Shown here: positions 7,464 through 14,550 of the stretch, in pieces
Layout of the letters: each line of letters opens with the position of its first letter
Numbering within the stretch: the stretch's first letter is position 1
Origin: Terrirubrum sp051646285
GTDB taxonomy: Bacteria > Pseudomonadota > Alphaproteobacteria > Rhizobiales > Beijerinckiaceae
Assembly: GCA_051646285.1 (NCBI GenBank)
Contig: JBOFCU010000100.1
Coordinates: 1 to 25,961 of the forward strand
Direction: 5' to 3'
DNA length: 25,961 nt
Program-made: the position numbers and the translations under genes
Notes under the pieces: generated by a model
Told to the model about the DNA's origin: nothing
The model's database searches: none
The model's input: the letters and a program-made list of their open reading frames with translations, nothing else

Positions 7464-9200
7464 ATGTCCCATTCCGCCGCCGCGCCGCACGGCCTGCATC
7501 CCCTGCTGGCCGAAACCCTGCGCAAAAAAGGCTATGATACCCTCACCGCCGTCCAGATCGCCGTGGCAGACCCGAAACTGGCAGACCGTGATCTGCTCGT
7601 GTCCTCCAAGACCGGCTCCGGCAAGACCGTTGCCTACGGGCTGGGGCTGGCCACCGTTCTCCTGACAGACGCGATGCCGGCCCGCCATGGCGGCGGTGCC
7701 AAAGGCAGCCCGGTGCCGCTGCCGCCGCCGGCCAAGCCGCTGGCCCTGATCATTGCGCCGACACGCGAGCTGGCGCTTCAGGTCCAGCGCGAGCTGACAT
7801 GGCTGTTTGAAGATGCTGGTGCCGTGATTGCGGCCTGTGTTGGCGGCATGGATGCCCGTGCCGAGCGCCGGCAGCTTGACCGGGGGGCGCACATCGTTGT
7901 CGGCACGCCGGGCCGGCTGGTTGATCATCTCACGCGCGGGGCGCTGGCGCTCGACGGGTTGGCGGCCGTGGTCCTTGATGAAGCCGACGAAATGCTCGAC
8001 CTCGGCTTTCGTGAAGACCTCGAACTCATTCTCGGCAAGACGCCGGAAACGCGCCGCACCCTGCTGTTCTCGGCCACGTTGCCGAAAGCCATCATTGCTC
8101 TGGCGACGCGCTTTCAGCGCAACGCCGCCCGCATCGAGGTGGCAGGTGATGTGGCAGGCCATGCTGACATCGAGCACCGCGCGGCGATGGTGCGGCCCAA
8201 TGGCATTGAGCATGGGGTGGTGAATCTGCTGCGCCAGACCGATGCCCCTGCCGCTCTGGTCTTCTGCAACACGCGCGACGCCGTGCGGCATCTGCATGCG
8301 ACTCTGATTGAGCGCGGATTTTCCGCCGTGATCCTGTCCGGTGAGCTGGGCCAGCATGACCGTAACCAGGCCTTGCAGGCCCTGCGCGATGAGCGGGCCA
8401 AGGTTTGCATCGCCACCGATGTGGCCGCGCGCGGCATTGATCTGCCCCATCTCGGCCTCGTCATTCATGCCGACCTGCCGCATGACTCAGAAGTCCTTCA
8501 GCACCGCTCCGGGCGCACTGGCCGGGCCGGGCGCAAGGGCATCAGCGTGATGCTGGTGCCGCCCTCGCGCCGCCGCAAGGCCGAGCGGCTGTTTGCGGAA
8601 GGCGGCATCCGCCCGGTATGGGTGGCCCTGCCCAGCGCCGATGAAATCCGCCTGCTGGACCGCGAGCGGCTGTTGCAGGATGCGACGCTTGTTGCCGACA
8701 TCACCGATCACGACCGGGACATGGGCGCAGCCTTGCTGCAAACCCGTTCCGCCACCGACATCGCCGCCGCGCTGGCGCGCCTCATCCGCCTGCGCCTGCC
8801 GGAACCGGAAGAGATTGATCCGGTGCCGCAGGAGGAAATGCGGGGGAAAAAGGGCAAGCAGAGGGATGATGCTGACCGGCCCGTCTCAGGCCGCTGGTTT
8901 GAGCTGAATATTGGCCGCAAGGATAATGCCGAACCCAAAGGCTTGTTACGGCTTCTGACCCGGCGCGGCGGCGTGGAAAAACACTATATCGGCGGCATCC
9001 GCATCCACGACCAGACCAGCCAGGTTGAAATTGCCGCCGAGGTTGCCGACCGCTTCCAGAAAAAAAGCGCCAATGCTGCACCCAATGATGTGCGCATCAG
9101 GCCAATTGACGGGCCGGACAGTGCGCCCAAGCGCAGCAGCCGCAAGCCGGACAAGGCGGCCCGCAACAAGAAAAAGCGCAGCGGCCCCCGCGAGGGCTGA
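7464..9200 (+). CDS. DEAD-box ATP-dependent RNA helicase with DbpA-type RNA-binding domain
   Basis: A 578-residue RNA helicase. RecA domain 1 has motif I SKTGSGKT (48-55), Ia PTREL (99-103), Ib TPGR (148-151), II DEAD (172-175) and III SAT (203-205). Domain 2 has LVFCNTRD (265-272), ATDVAARGID (317-326) and HRSGRTGR (347-354). A Gly/Pro-rich insert (about 74-92) separates motifs I and Ia. Residues about 475-545 (WFELNIG through IHDQ) match the DbpA/CsdA C-terminal RNA-binding domain, followed by a basic Lys/Arg tail. DbpA/DeaD-like proteins remodel rRNA during ribosome assembly or act in cold adaptation. The frame is open upstream to 7347, but the ATG at 7464 begins where the conserved region starts. 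No partners are adjacent. Confidence 0.92.
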   Translation: MSHSAAAPHGLHPLLAETLRKKGYDTLTAVQIAVADPKLADRDLLVSSKTGSGKTVAYGLGLATVLLTDAMPARHGGGAKGSPVPLPPPAKPLALIIAPTRELALQVQRELTWLFEDAGAVIAACVGGMDARAERRQLDRGAHIVVGTPGRLVDHLTRGALALDGLAAVVLDEADEMLDLGFREDLELILGKTPETRRTLLFSATLPKAIIALATRFQRNAARIEVAGDVAGHADIEHRAAMVRPNGIEHGVVNLLRQTDAPAALVFCNTRDAVRHLHATLIERGFSAVILSGELGQHDRNQALQALRDERAKVCIATDVAARGIDLPHLGLVIHADLPHDSEVLQHRSGRTGRAGRKGISVMLVPPSRRRKAERLFAEGGIRPVWVALPSADEIRLLDRERLLQDATLVADITDHDRDMGAALLQTRSATDIAAALARLIRLRLPEPEEIDPVPQEEMRGKKGKQRDDADRPVSGRWFELNIGRKDNAEPKGLLRLLTRRGGVEKHYIGGIRIHDQTSQVEIAAEVADRFQKKSANAAPNDVRIRPIDGPDSAPKRSSRKPDKAARNKKKRSGPREG

Positions 9201-9255
9201 TATAAAAGGCATGAACCTGCGGCTGGTGCCGATTCATTCTGCGCCCCTATTGATC

Positions 9256-9284
9256 ATGGTGACGGCATTTTTTGCCGTGACCAT
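9256..9284. terminator. Stem-loop between the convergent helicase and Lrp genes
   Basis: ATGGTGACGGCA (9256-9267) pairs with TGCCGTGACCAT (9273-9284), 11 of 12 positions, around a TTTTT loop. It lies 55 bp after the helicase stop and 26 bp after the lrp stop. There is no U-tract after either side, so it may be a Rho-dependent or bidirectional end structure, or an mRNA-stabilising hairpin, rather than a classic intrinsic terminator. Confidence 0.45.
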
Positions 9285-9310
9285 AACAGGGAAGAACCGG
9301 CTGCCGCTTT

Positions 9311-9775
9311 TCAGGCCACTGGCACCGGATACTGCGTGGCTTGCTTGATGCGCTCCATTGCAAAACGCGATGTCACATTTTTCAGCGGTATGGCCGCAAC
9401 AAGGCGCTTATAAAAATTATCATATGCAGCCATATCCGCGACAGCGACGCGCGCCATATAATCCACATCACCCGCCATGCGATACAGCTCCATGACCTCT
9501 GGCATGGCCGATACGGTTTCGGCAAATCGCTGAAGCCATGGCGCGGAATGATCTCCGGTTTCAATCTGCACAAACACGGTCAATCCCAGTCCGATTTTTT
9601 CCGGCGACACAAGCGCGACGCGCCGCATGATCACACCGGCCGCCTCAAGTTTTTGCACCCGTTTCCAGCATGGCGTTTGTGACAAGCCCACGCGGTCAGC
9701 CAGCTCAAGCATGGACATGCTGGCATCATCTTGCAATGCGGTGAGAATTTTCCGGTCAATCGCGTCAAATTTCAT
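9311..9775 (-). CDS. Lrp/AsnC-family transcriptional regulator
   Basis: A 154-residue feast/famine regulator. The N-terminal helix-turn-helix begins DAIDRKILTALQDDA, and its second helix pair includes LADRVGLSQTPCWKRVQKLEAAGVI (25-49). The C-terminal part (about 66-150) is the RAM ligand-binding domain, with the family segments VMELYRMAGDVDYM and Y-x-x-F-x-x-x-L. Lrp proteins bind amino acids or related small effectors and form octamers that wrap DNA. The gene is divergent from the ABC-OsmC operon starting at 10072 and converges with the helicase. Two dyads upstream (9861-9893) are candidate binding sites. Control of the neighbouring operon is a plausible inference, not shown. Confidence 0.92.
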   Translation of the reverse strand: MKFDAIDRKILTALQDDASMSMLELADRVGLSQTPCWKRVQKLEAAGVIMRRVALVSPEKIGLGLTVFVQIETGDHSAPWLQRFAETVSAMPEVMELYRMAGDVDYMARVAVADMAAYDNFYKRLVAAIPLKNVTSRFAMERIKQATQYPVPVA

Positions 9776-9860
9776 CCTGCGCCTCGCCGCTGTTATTTTT
9801 CATATCGCCTGACGCGCATACGTTATTGCCGCCCGCAAAATGGTGATCATGTCATCCCTT

Positions 9861-9893
9861 CATGGTCAAGCCATGTGTGGGACATGTTACCCA
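9861..9893. promoter_or_regulatory. Dyads in the lrp/ABC intergenic region (candidate Lrp sites)
   Basis: CATGG-N5-CCATG (9861-9875) is a perfect 15-bp dyad, the usual footprint length of Lrp/AsnC sites. TGGG-N8-CCCA (9878-9893) follows at once, with ACATGT at its centre. They lie about 86-118 bp upstream of the lrp start in a 296-bp gap. Apart from these and the hairpin at 9949-10015, I see nothing gene-like in the gap. Confidence 0.35.
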
Positions 9894-9948
9894 ATGGGCT
9901 GCGCGTGCTGCCGCGCGCCATTTCTCACGCGCATAAATCTTCTCCATG

Positions 9949-10015
9949 ACAGCCGATCTAGAGAATAAAACTGTTCTCGCCAGACAATCCACGGCTGTAT
10001 TTTTTCTTTCTTTTT
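9949..10015 (+). terminator. Nested terminator-like hairpin in the leader of the ABC-OsmC operon
   Basis: ACAGCCG (9949-9955) pairs with CGGCTGT (9992-9998), enclosing an inner stem GAGAA (9961-9965) / TTCTC (9974-9978). A T-rich run (9999-10015, 14 of 17 T) follows. This has the form of an intrinsic terminator or attenuator 57 bp before the ATPase start. It does not match a riboswitch class I know; in particular no TPP-type conserved core was seen. Confidence 0.45.
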
Positions 10016-10071
10016 CCGGGCTCTTGCCTGCCTTGTGGTGATGGCGGCACATCGCGTGAAAAGGAAAGACA

Positions 10072-10791
10072 ATGCAGCAGCCAGAAATTGTTCTGCGTGG
10101 CCTGTGCCATCACTTTGGCGGCAGTCGCACGCATGGCCTCGGGCCGCTCGATCTGGTTGTCAAACGCGGCGAGCGTATTGCCGTGCTCGGCGCTTCGGGC
10201 GTTGGAAAATCCACATTGCTGATGCTGCTTGCCGGATTGATCAAACCGGCATCGGGGCACATTGTCATCGGCGGCCGCGCTGTGACAGGACCGGCACCAC
10301 GCGCCACCGTTATGTTGCAGCGGCCAGCCTTGCTGCCATGGGCCACAGTGGCTGACAATGTTGCCCTAGGCCTCACATTTTCCGGGCTTGCCCGGCGTGA
10401 TCCTGACACCGCGCGCCAGCGCGTGGCCGCGCTGATTGCAGCTGTCGGTCTTGCGGACCGCGCTGATGCCATGCCCAGTGAACTTTCCGGCGGACAGCTG
10501 CAGAGAGTCGCCCTTGCCCGCGCACTGGCACCGCAACCGGACGTGCTGCTTCTGGATGAACCGTTCTCCGCACTGGATATGGCGACACGGGATATCCTGC
10601 GCAGCGATGTCGCCCGCATCGCGCGGCAAAGGCAAACGACATTGGTGCTGGTGACCCATGATATTGCCGATGCCCTATCCCTTGCCACGCGCGCCATTGT
10701 GCTGGGCGGAAATCCTGCCTGTATCCGGGCTGACATGAGCGTTGGCGAAGAAGGCATTGAATACCTCACTGAAGCCCTGCGGGCGGCCTGA
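10072..10791 (+). CDS. NitT/TauT-type ABC transporter ATP-binding protein
   Basis: A 239-residue ATPase of the nitrate/sulfonate/taurine importer group (SsuB, TauB, NrtD relatives). It has Walker A GASGVGKST (40-48), the Q-loop in MLQRPALLPW (Q83), signature LSGGQLQRVALARAL (138-152), Walker B LLLDEPFSALD (159-169) and the switch histidine in VTHDIADAL (H196). The QRPALLPW and DNVALGL segments are typical of this group. AAAGGAAAG precedes the ATG at 10072. It heads an operon with the binding protein (13 bp gap), permease, OsmC-like protein and flavoprotein. Substrate cannot be read from the ATPase. Confidence 0.93.
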   Translation: MQQPEIVLRGLCHHFGGSRTHGLGPLDLVVKRGERIAVLGASGVGKSTLLMLLAGLIKPASGHIVIGGRAVTGPAPRATVMLQRPALLPWATVADNVALGLTFSGLARRDPDTARQRVAALIAAVGLADRADAMPSELSGGQLQRVALARALAPQPDVLLLDEPFSALDMATRDILRSDVARIARQRQTTLVLVTHDIADALSLATRAIVLGGNPACIRADMSVGEEGIEYLTEALRAA

Positions 10792-10804
10792 AGAAAGTTT
10801 TATC

Positions 10805-12043
10805 ATGACAATCGGCAAGGATTTCTGGGAAACGCTCGGCACGCATGAGTGGGCGCACGCGGACTGGAACCGCAGAACAACGCTCGACATGCTGGCCAAA
10901 GGCGGGCTTACGGCTCTGCTGTCGGCGGCAGGATCTTCACCGGCACAGGCACAAAACAGAACGGAAGACGTGCAAATCGGTTATTTGCCCATCACGGATG
11001 CTACCGCACTGCTCATTGCGCATGCGCGGGGATATTTCAGGGATGAAGGGCTGAACGCAGCCCGCCCGGTGCCTGTCCGCTCATGGGCAGCACTGGTTGA
11101 AGGATTTGCTGCGGGAAAATTCAACCTCGTGCATCTGCTCAAGCCTATCCCTGTGTGGATGCGCTACAATAATAAACTGCCGGTGAAAATTCTGGCCTGG
11201 GCGCACACCAATGGCTCCGGCGTAGTGGTCGGCGGTGCATCGGGCATAACTGATTTTCTGGGACTTGGCGGCAAGCGCATTGCTGTGCCCTTCTGGTATT
11301 CGATGCACAATGTGGTACTGCAATATGCCCTGCGCAGCGTCGGGCTGAAGCCTGTGATCCGCGCTGATGGGCCAGTGGCAGGCGATGAAACCGCCCTGCA
11401 AATTCTGCCCCCGCCGGAAATGCTGGCGGCCCTCGTGTCAGGAAAAATCGACGGCTATATTGTTGCTGAGCCATTCAATGCACTGGGTGAAATCAGGGCC
11501 AAGGCGCGAATGCTGCGCTTTACCGGTGATATCTGGAAAAATCATCCGTGCTGCGTCGTTGCCGCCCATGAGCGCGATACAGTGGAGCGGCCGGAATGGA
11601 CGCAAAAGACTGTTAACGCCATTGTCAGGGCGCAGGCTTTCATCCGTGAAAATAAAGCTGAGGCTGCACGAATTATTTCGCAGGATGGCGAAGGGTATTT
11701 GCCGATGCCTGCCAGTATTCTTATCAAGGCCATGACAGATTACGGTGCCGATTATGAAAAGACTGGGGCGATCAGGCATCGTGGCTGGGGCAATGGCCGC
11801 ATTGATTTTCAGCCATGGCCCTATCCCTCCGCCACACGCCTGATTGTCGAAGCCATGGGCCAAACGGTGGTGGAAGGCGATGCAACATTTCTGAAAGGCC
11901 TCGATCCGGAATTCGTGACAAATGACCTTGTAGATACCCGGTTTGTGGAAGCGGCGCTGAAAAAAAATGGTGACTGGATCAACGATCCGTCTGTCACCGA
12001 CAAGGCCAACCCGTATGAACGCAGCGAGGTGCTTTCCCTGTGA
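10805..12043 (+). CDS. NrtA/CmpA-like ABC transporter substrate-binding protein with Tat signal
   Basis: A 412-residue binding protein of the nitrate/bicarbonate/sulfonate (NMT1/SsuA-like) family. IGYLPITDATALLIAHARGYFRDEGL (58-83) is the diagnostic opening, and GGKRIAVPFWYSMHN and EPFNALGE follow. The N-terminus carries WNRRTTLDML (21-30), a hydrophobic stretch and AQA (47-49), which reads as a Tat signal, so it is probably exported folded. The ATG at 10805 gives the usual domain boundaries; the frame is open to 10742 but that would overlap the ATPase. It is followed with a 4-nt overlap by the permease. NrtA/CmpA resemblance does not fix the ligand; an organic anion is as likely as nitrate given the downstream genes. 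Confidence 0.88.
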   Translation: MTIGKDFWETLGTHEWAHADWNRRTTLDMLAKGGLTALLSAAGSSPAQAQNRTEDVQIGYLPITDATALLIAHARGYFRDEGLNAARPVPVRSWAALVEGFAAGKFNLVHLLKPIPVWMRYNNKLPVKILAWAHTNGSGVVVGGASGITDFLGLGGKRIAVPFWYSMHNVVLQYALRSVGLKPVIRADGPVAGDETALQILPPPEMLAALVSGKIDGYIVAEPFNALGEIRAKARMLRFTGDIWKNHPCCVVAAHERDTVERPEWTQKTVNAIVRAQAFIRENKAEAARIISQDGEGYLPMPASILIKAMTDYGADYEKTGAIRHRGWGNGRIDFQPWPYPSATRLIVEAMGQTVVEGDATFLKGLDPEFVTNDLVDTRFVEAALKKNGDWINDPSVTDKANPYERSEVLSL

Positions 12044-12894
12044 GCGCGCAGCCTGTGCCTTTTTCCTCCCGTGAGGGCAAGGCTTTCAGCACGCCTGGCG
12101 TGGCGGCGCAGAAATCCCTGTGGCGCAATGGCCGGCGGCTTGAAATTTTCATGCCGCTGCTGGGTGTAGGAATTATCGGGCTGTCCTGGTGGGTTGGCGG
12201 TGCCGTGCTGAAAAATAATCCTGACTTTCTGGCATTCACCGGATTTGCCCCGGCCGATACATTATCCGCGTTTGCGCGGCTTATTTTATCCGGTGAGGCC
12301 TATCGCGCTGCCTGGCCATCGCTTGGCCGCGTGCTTGGCGGGCTGGCGCTTGCGTTTGCCATTGGTGTGCCGGTCGGGCTGATTTTCGGGTCTGTGCGAT
12401 TGTTTGAGAAAACCATGCAGCTGCCTTTTCAGGTATTGCGCATGGTCTCGCCTCTGTCCTGGATGCCGGTGGCCATTCTGGCCTTTCCATCCTGGGATGG
12501 GGCCATCATTTTTCTGATCACGGTGGCAGCGGTCTGGCCGGTTATTTTCGCGACAGCCGCCGGCGTCAAGCGCATTGATCCGGTCTGGCTGCAGGTGGGC
12601 CGCACTCTGGGCGGTCGGGGCCTTGTGCTGGCACGGCATATTATTTTGCCGGCCATTCTGCCCGATATTCTTGTCGGGGTGCGGCTGGCGCTTGGCGTGG
12701 CGTGGATTGTGCTGGTGCCGAGTGAATATCTGGGCGTCACATCCGGCCTTGGCTACGCCATCAATGATGCGCGCGACACGCTGTCCTATGATCGCCTCGC
12801 AGCCATCGTGCTGCTGATCGGGCTGATTGGCTGGGCGCTGGATGCGCTGCTTGGCCTTGTCGCTGCGCGCGTGCGGTGGAAGCACGCGCACTGA
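12040..12894 (+). CDS. NitT/TauT-type ABC transporter permease
   Basis: A 284-residue inner-membrane permease (BPD_transp_1). About six hydrophobic segments are visible (near 36-56, 96-117, 137-150, 154-174, 205-227, 252-275). The cytoplasmic coupling loop with the EAA-like pattern GRTLGGRGLVLARHIILPAI lies at 187-206. A single permease gene implies a homodimer, as in SsuC/TauC systems. The start is a GTG at 12040 overlapping the binding protein's stop (GTGA), which suggests translational coupling. The N-terminal 35 residues are polar and cytoplasmic. Confidence 0.9.
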   Translation: MSAQPVPFSSREGKAFSTPGVAAQKSLWRNGRRLEIFMPLLGVGIIGLSWWVGGAVLKNNPDFLAFTGFAPADTLSAFARLILSGEAYRAAWPSLGRVLGGLALAFAIGVPVGLIFGSVRLFEKTMQLPFQVLRMVSPLSWMPVAILAFPSWDGAIIFLITVAAVWPVIFATAAGVKRIDPVWLQVGRTLGGRGLVLARHIILPAILPDILVGVRLALGVAWIVLVPSEYLGVTSGLGYAINDARDTLSYDRLAAIVLLIGLIGWALDALLGLVAARVRWKHAH

Positions 12895-12917
12895 ATCCAT
12901 TATAGACAGGAGAAAAA

Positions 12918-13445
12918 ATGACTGTTGCAACCGCGTTTCAAACCATTGATGCCGCTGGCCTGAAAACACTCGCCGACAAAGGCAAGGCTGACCCCACGAT
13001 CATCCGCACGGTGAAATGCCGCACGGTGGCTGAAGGAAAAAAATACCGTCACCTGAATTACATCCGCGATCTGCCAGCGCATATTGTTGATGAGCCGCCG
13101 GGCTTGCTGGGCGATGATACCGCGCCCAATCCGACAGAAGCGCTGCTCGCTGCGCTTGGCACCTGTGTTGCTGTCGGTCTTCAGGCGAATGCCGTGGCGC
13201 GGGGCTGGACCATCAAGGCCATCGCGGTTGAACTGGAAGGCGACATCAATGTCACATCGGTCTGGGGTGTTGGCGATCTCGGTCCCAAACCCGTGGGTCT
13301 CACCGCCGTGCGCATCAAGGCCCATCTGGATGTCGAAGGCGCGAGCCGTGACGAGGTTGATGCTGTCGTTGCACACGCGGCGCAATGGTCGCCTGTTTTC
13401 AACACGGTGAAAAATCCCGTCGCTGTTTCAATCGAAAGCCGGTAA
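12918..13445 (+). CDS. OsmC-family protein
   Basis: A 175-residue member of the OsmC/Ohr fold. The first conserved cysteine is present in LAALGTCVAVGLQANA (C83), with the preceding NPTEALL typical of OsmC. The second, resolving cysteine (normally CPV) is replaced by serine in AAQWSPVFNTV (S158), so the classic two-cysteine peroxidase cycle cannot operate; another Cys lies at C34. A strong AGGAG precedes the ATG at 12918. It is 23 bp after the permease and 5 bp before the flavoprotein gene. Possible roles are handling of a thiol or persulfide, or protection against by-products of the neighbouring oxidation; this is inference. Confidence 0.88.
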   Translation: MTVATAFQTIDAAGLKTLADKGKADPTIIRTVKCRTVAEGKKYRHLNYIRDLPAHIVDEPPGLLGDDTAPNPTEALLAALGTCVAVGLQANAVARGWTIKAIAVELEGDINVTSVWGVGDLGPKPVGLTAVRIKAHLDVEGASRDEVDAVVAHAAQWSPVFNTVKNPVAVSIESR

Positions 13446-13450
13446 GGGCC

Positions 13451-14530
13451 ATGACTGCGATTGCCGCACTGGAAAAACCGGCGTCTGATCTGCAAAGGGT
13501 TATGGCGGATGCCTTGTCCCCGCTGGTCAGGCGGATTGATGCGGAGGGCTATTATCCTGAAACGGTGATGCACGCGCTGGGGGCGGCCGGCGTCTTTTCG
13601 CATCATGCGGATATGCAAACGGCCACAACAGGCCTGGCCAGCGCGGCGGATAATATGGCCACCGTTGGCACTGTGTGCGGATCGACTGCGTTTTGCACAT
13701 GGTGCCAGGATGCGCTAGTGTGGTATCTTGCAGCATCATCCAATAGCGGCCTGCAAAAGCGGCTGCTGCCGCAGCTCAGCCATGGCAGCACACTCGGCGG
13801 CACTGGCCTTTCCAATCCTATGAAAAGTTTTTCGGGCCTCGACCAGCTTGCCCTGAAAGGCACACGCGTGCCCGGCGGCTGGCGCGTCACCGGAAAATTG
13901 CCGTGGGTTTCCAATCTCGGGCCTAATCATTTTTTTGCATCCGTGTTTCTGGCGGGAGAGCGCCCGGTGATGGCGGTGTTTGATTGCGCCGATGCGGCCA
14001 TATCGCTGGTGCCGGGGGGCACTTTTATTGCGCTGGAAGGCACACGCACCTATTCGGTTCTTGTGCGTGACGCGTTCGTGCCGGACGACAATGTGCTGGC
14101 TGAAGACGGACTGACTTTTGTTCAAAAAATCCGGCAAGGTTTTGTGATCCTGCAGATGGGCATGGCCATTGGCGCCGCGCGTGCAGCCGCGCGGCACATG
14201 CACGAAGATGCAGGCCGGCGCTCTGTTCTGGCGGCGCTGCCCTTGTCTGCTGACACCATTGACGCGCGCGCTGATTCGCTGATGGCGCGGGTGCATCAGC
14301 GCGCCAAAGAAGCGCTGGATGCAAGCCGTTCGGCCTTTCTCGAAACACTGAAACTGCGTCTTGCCGGATCACAGCTGGCGCTGGAGGCTGCACAAGCCAA
14401 TCTCATCGCCCATGGCGCGCGTGGTTATCTGAAAGGATCCCATGCTGAACGATTGCATCGCGAAGCGCATTTCATTGCCATCGTCTCGCCCTCGATCAAG
14501 CACATGCTGACGGAGTTGCAGCGCGGATAA
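13451..14530 (+). CDS. Acyl-CoA-dehydrogenase-fold flavoprotein lacking the catalytic glutamate (possible monooxygenase)
   Basis: A 359-residue protein with the acyl-CoA dehydrogenase layout: helical N-terminus, central beta domain (GGTGLSNPMKSFSG, 116-129; KLPWVSNLGPNHFF, 149-162) and C-terminal helical domain. Lining the end up with the paralogue at 3563-4729, the segment REAHFIAIVSPSIK (337-350) places V345-S346 where the dehydrogenase has Y-E, so the catalytic base is missing. Relatives without it include DszC/SfnB-like flavin monooxygenases used in organosulfur metabolism. As last gene of the ABC-OsmC operon it probably oxidises the imported compound. No FMN reductase lies nearby. The start at 13451 follows the OsmC stop by 5 bp. 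The fold is clear; the reaction is not. Confidence 0.75.
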   Translation: MTAIAALEKPASDLQRVMADALSPLVRRIDAEGYYPETVMHALGAAGVFSHHADMQTATTGLASAADNMATVGTVCGSTAFCTWCQDALVWYLAASSNSGLQKRLLPQLSHGSTLGGTGLSNPMKSFSGLDQLALKGTRVPGGWRVTGKLPWVSNLGPNHFFASVFLAGERPVMAVFDCADAAISLVPGGTFIALEGTRTYSVLVRDAFVPDDNVLAEDGLTFVQKIRQGFVILQMGMAIGAARAAARHMHEDAGRRSVLAALPLSADTIDARADSLMARVHQRAKEALDASRSAFLETLKLRLAGSQLALEAAQANLIAHGARGYLKGSHAERLHREAHFIAIVSPSIKHMLTELQRG

Positions 14531-14550
14531 ACAGCACCAATGCAGTGCTA

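Noticed and set aside
7392..8483. 363-codon open frame on the minus strand inside the helicase gene
   Set aside because: It is exactly antisense to conserved helicase motifs, has a low-complexity His/Gln/Arg-rich composition and no family resemblance; a shadow of GC-rich coding DNA.
9949..10071. TPP or other known riboswitch upstream of the NitT-type ATPase
   Set aside because: ThiXYZ-like importers can carry TPP riboswitches, but no conserved TPP core was found; only the nested hairpin is supported.
10072..12894. Nitrate/bicarbonate transporter (NrtABCD/CmpABCD) assignment
   Set aside because: The binding protein resembles that family, but there are no nitrate assimilation or carbon-concentrating genes nearby, and OsmC plus flavoprotein neighbours argue for an organic substrate.
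14533..14549. AGCAC-N7-GTGCT hairpin between the convergent flavoprotein and M20 genes
   Set aside because: Only 5 bp with no T-run; too weak to call a terminator.
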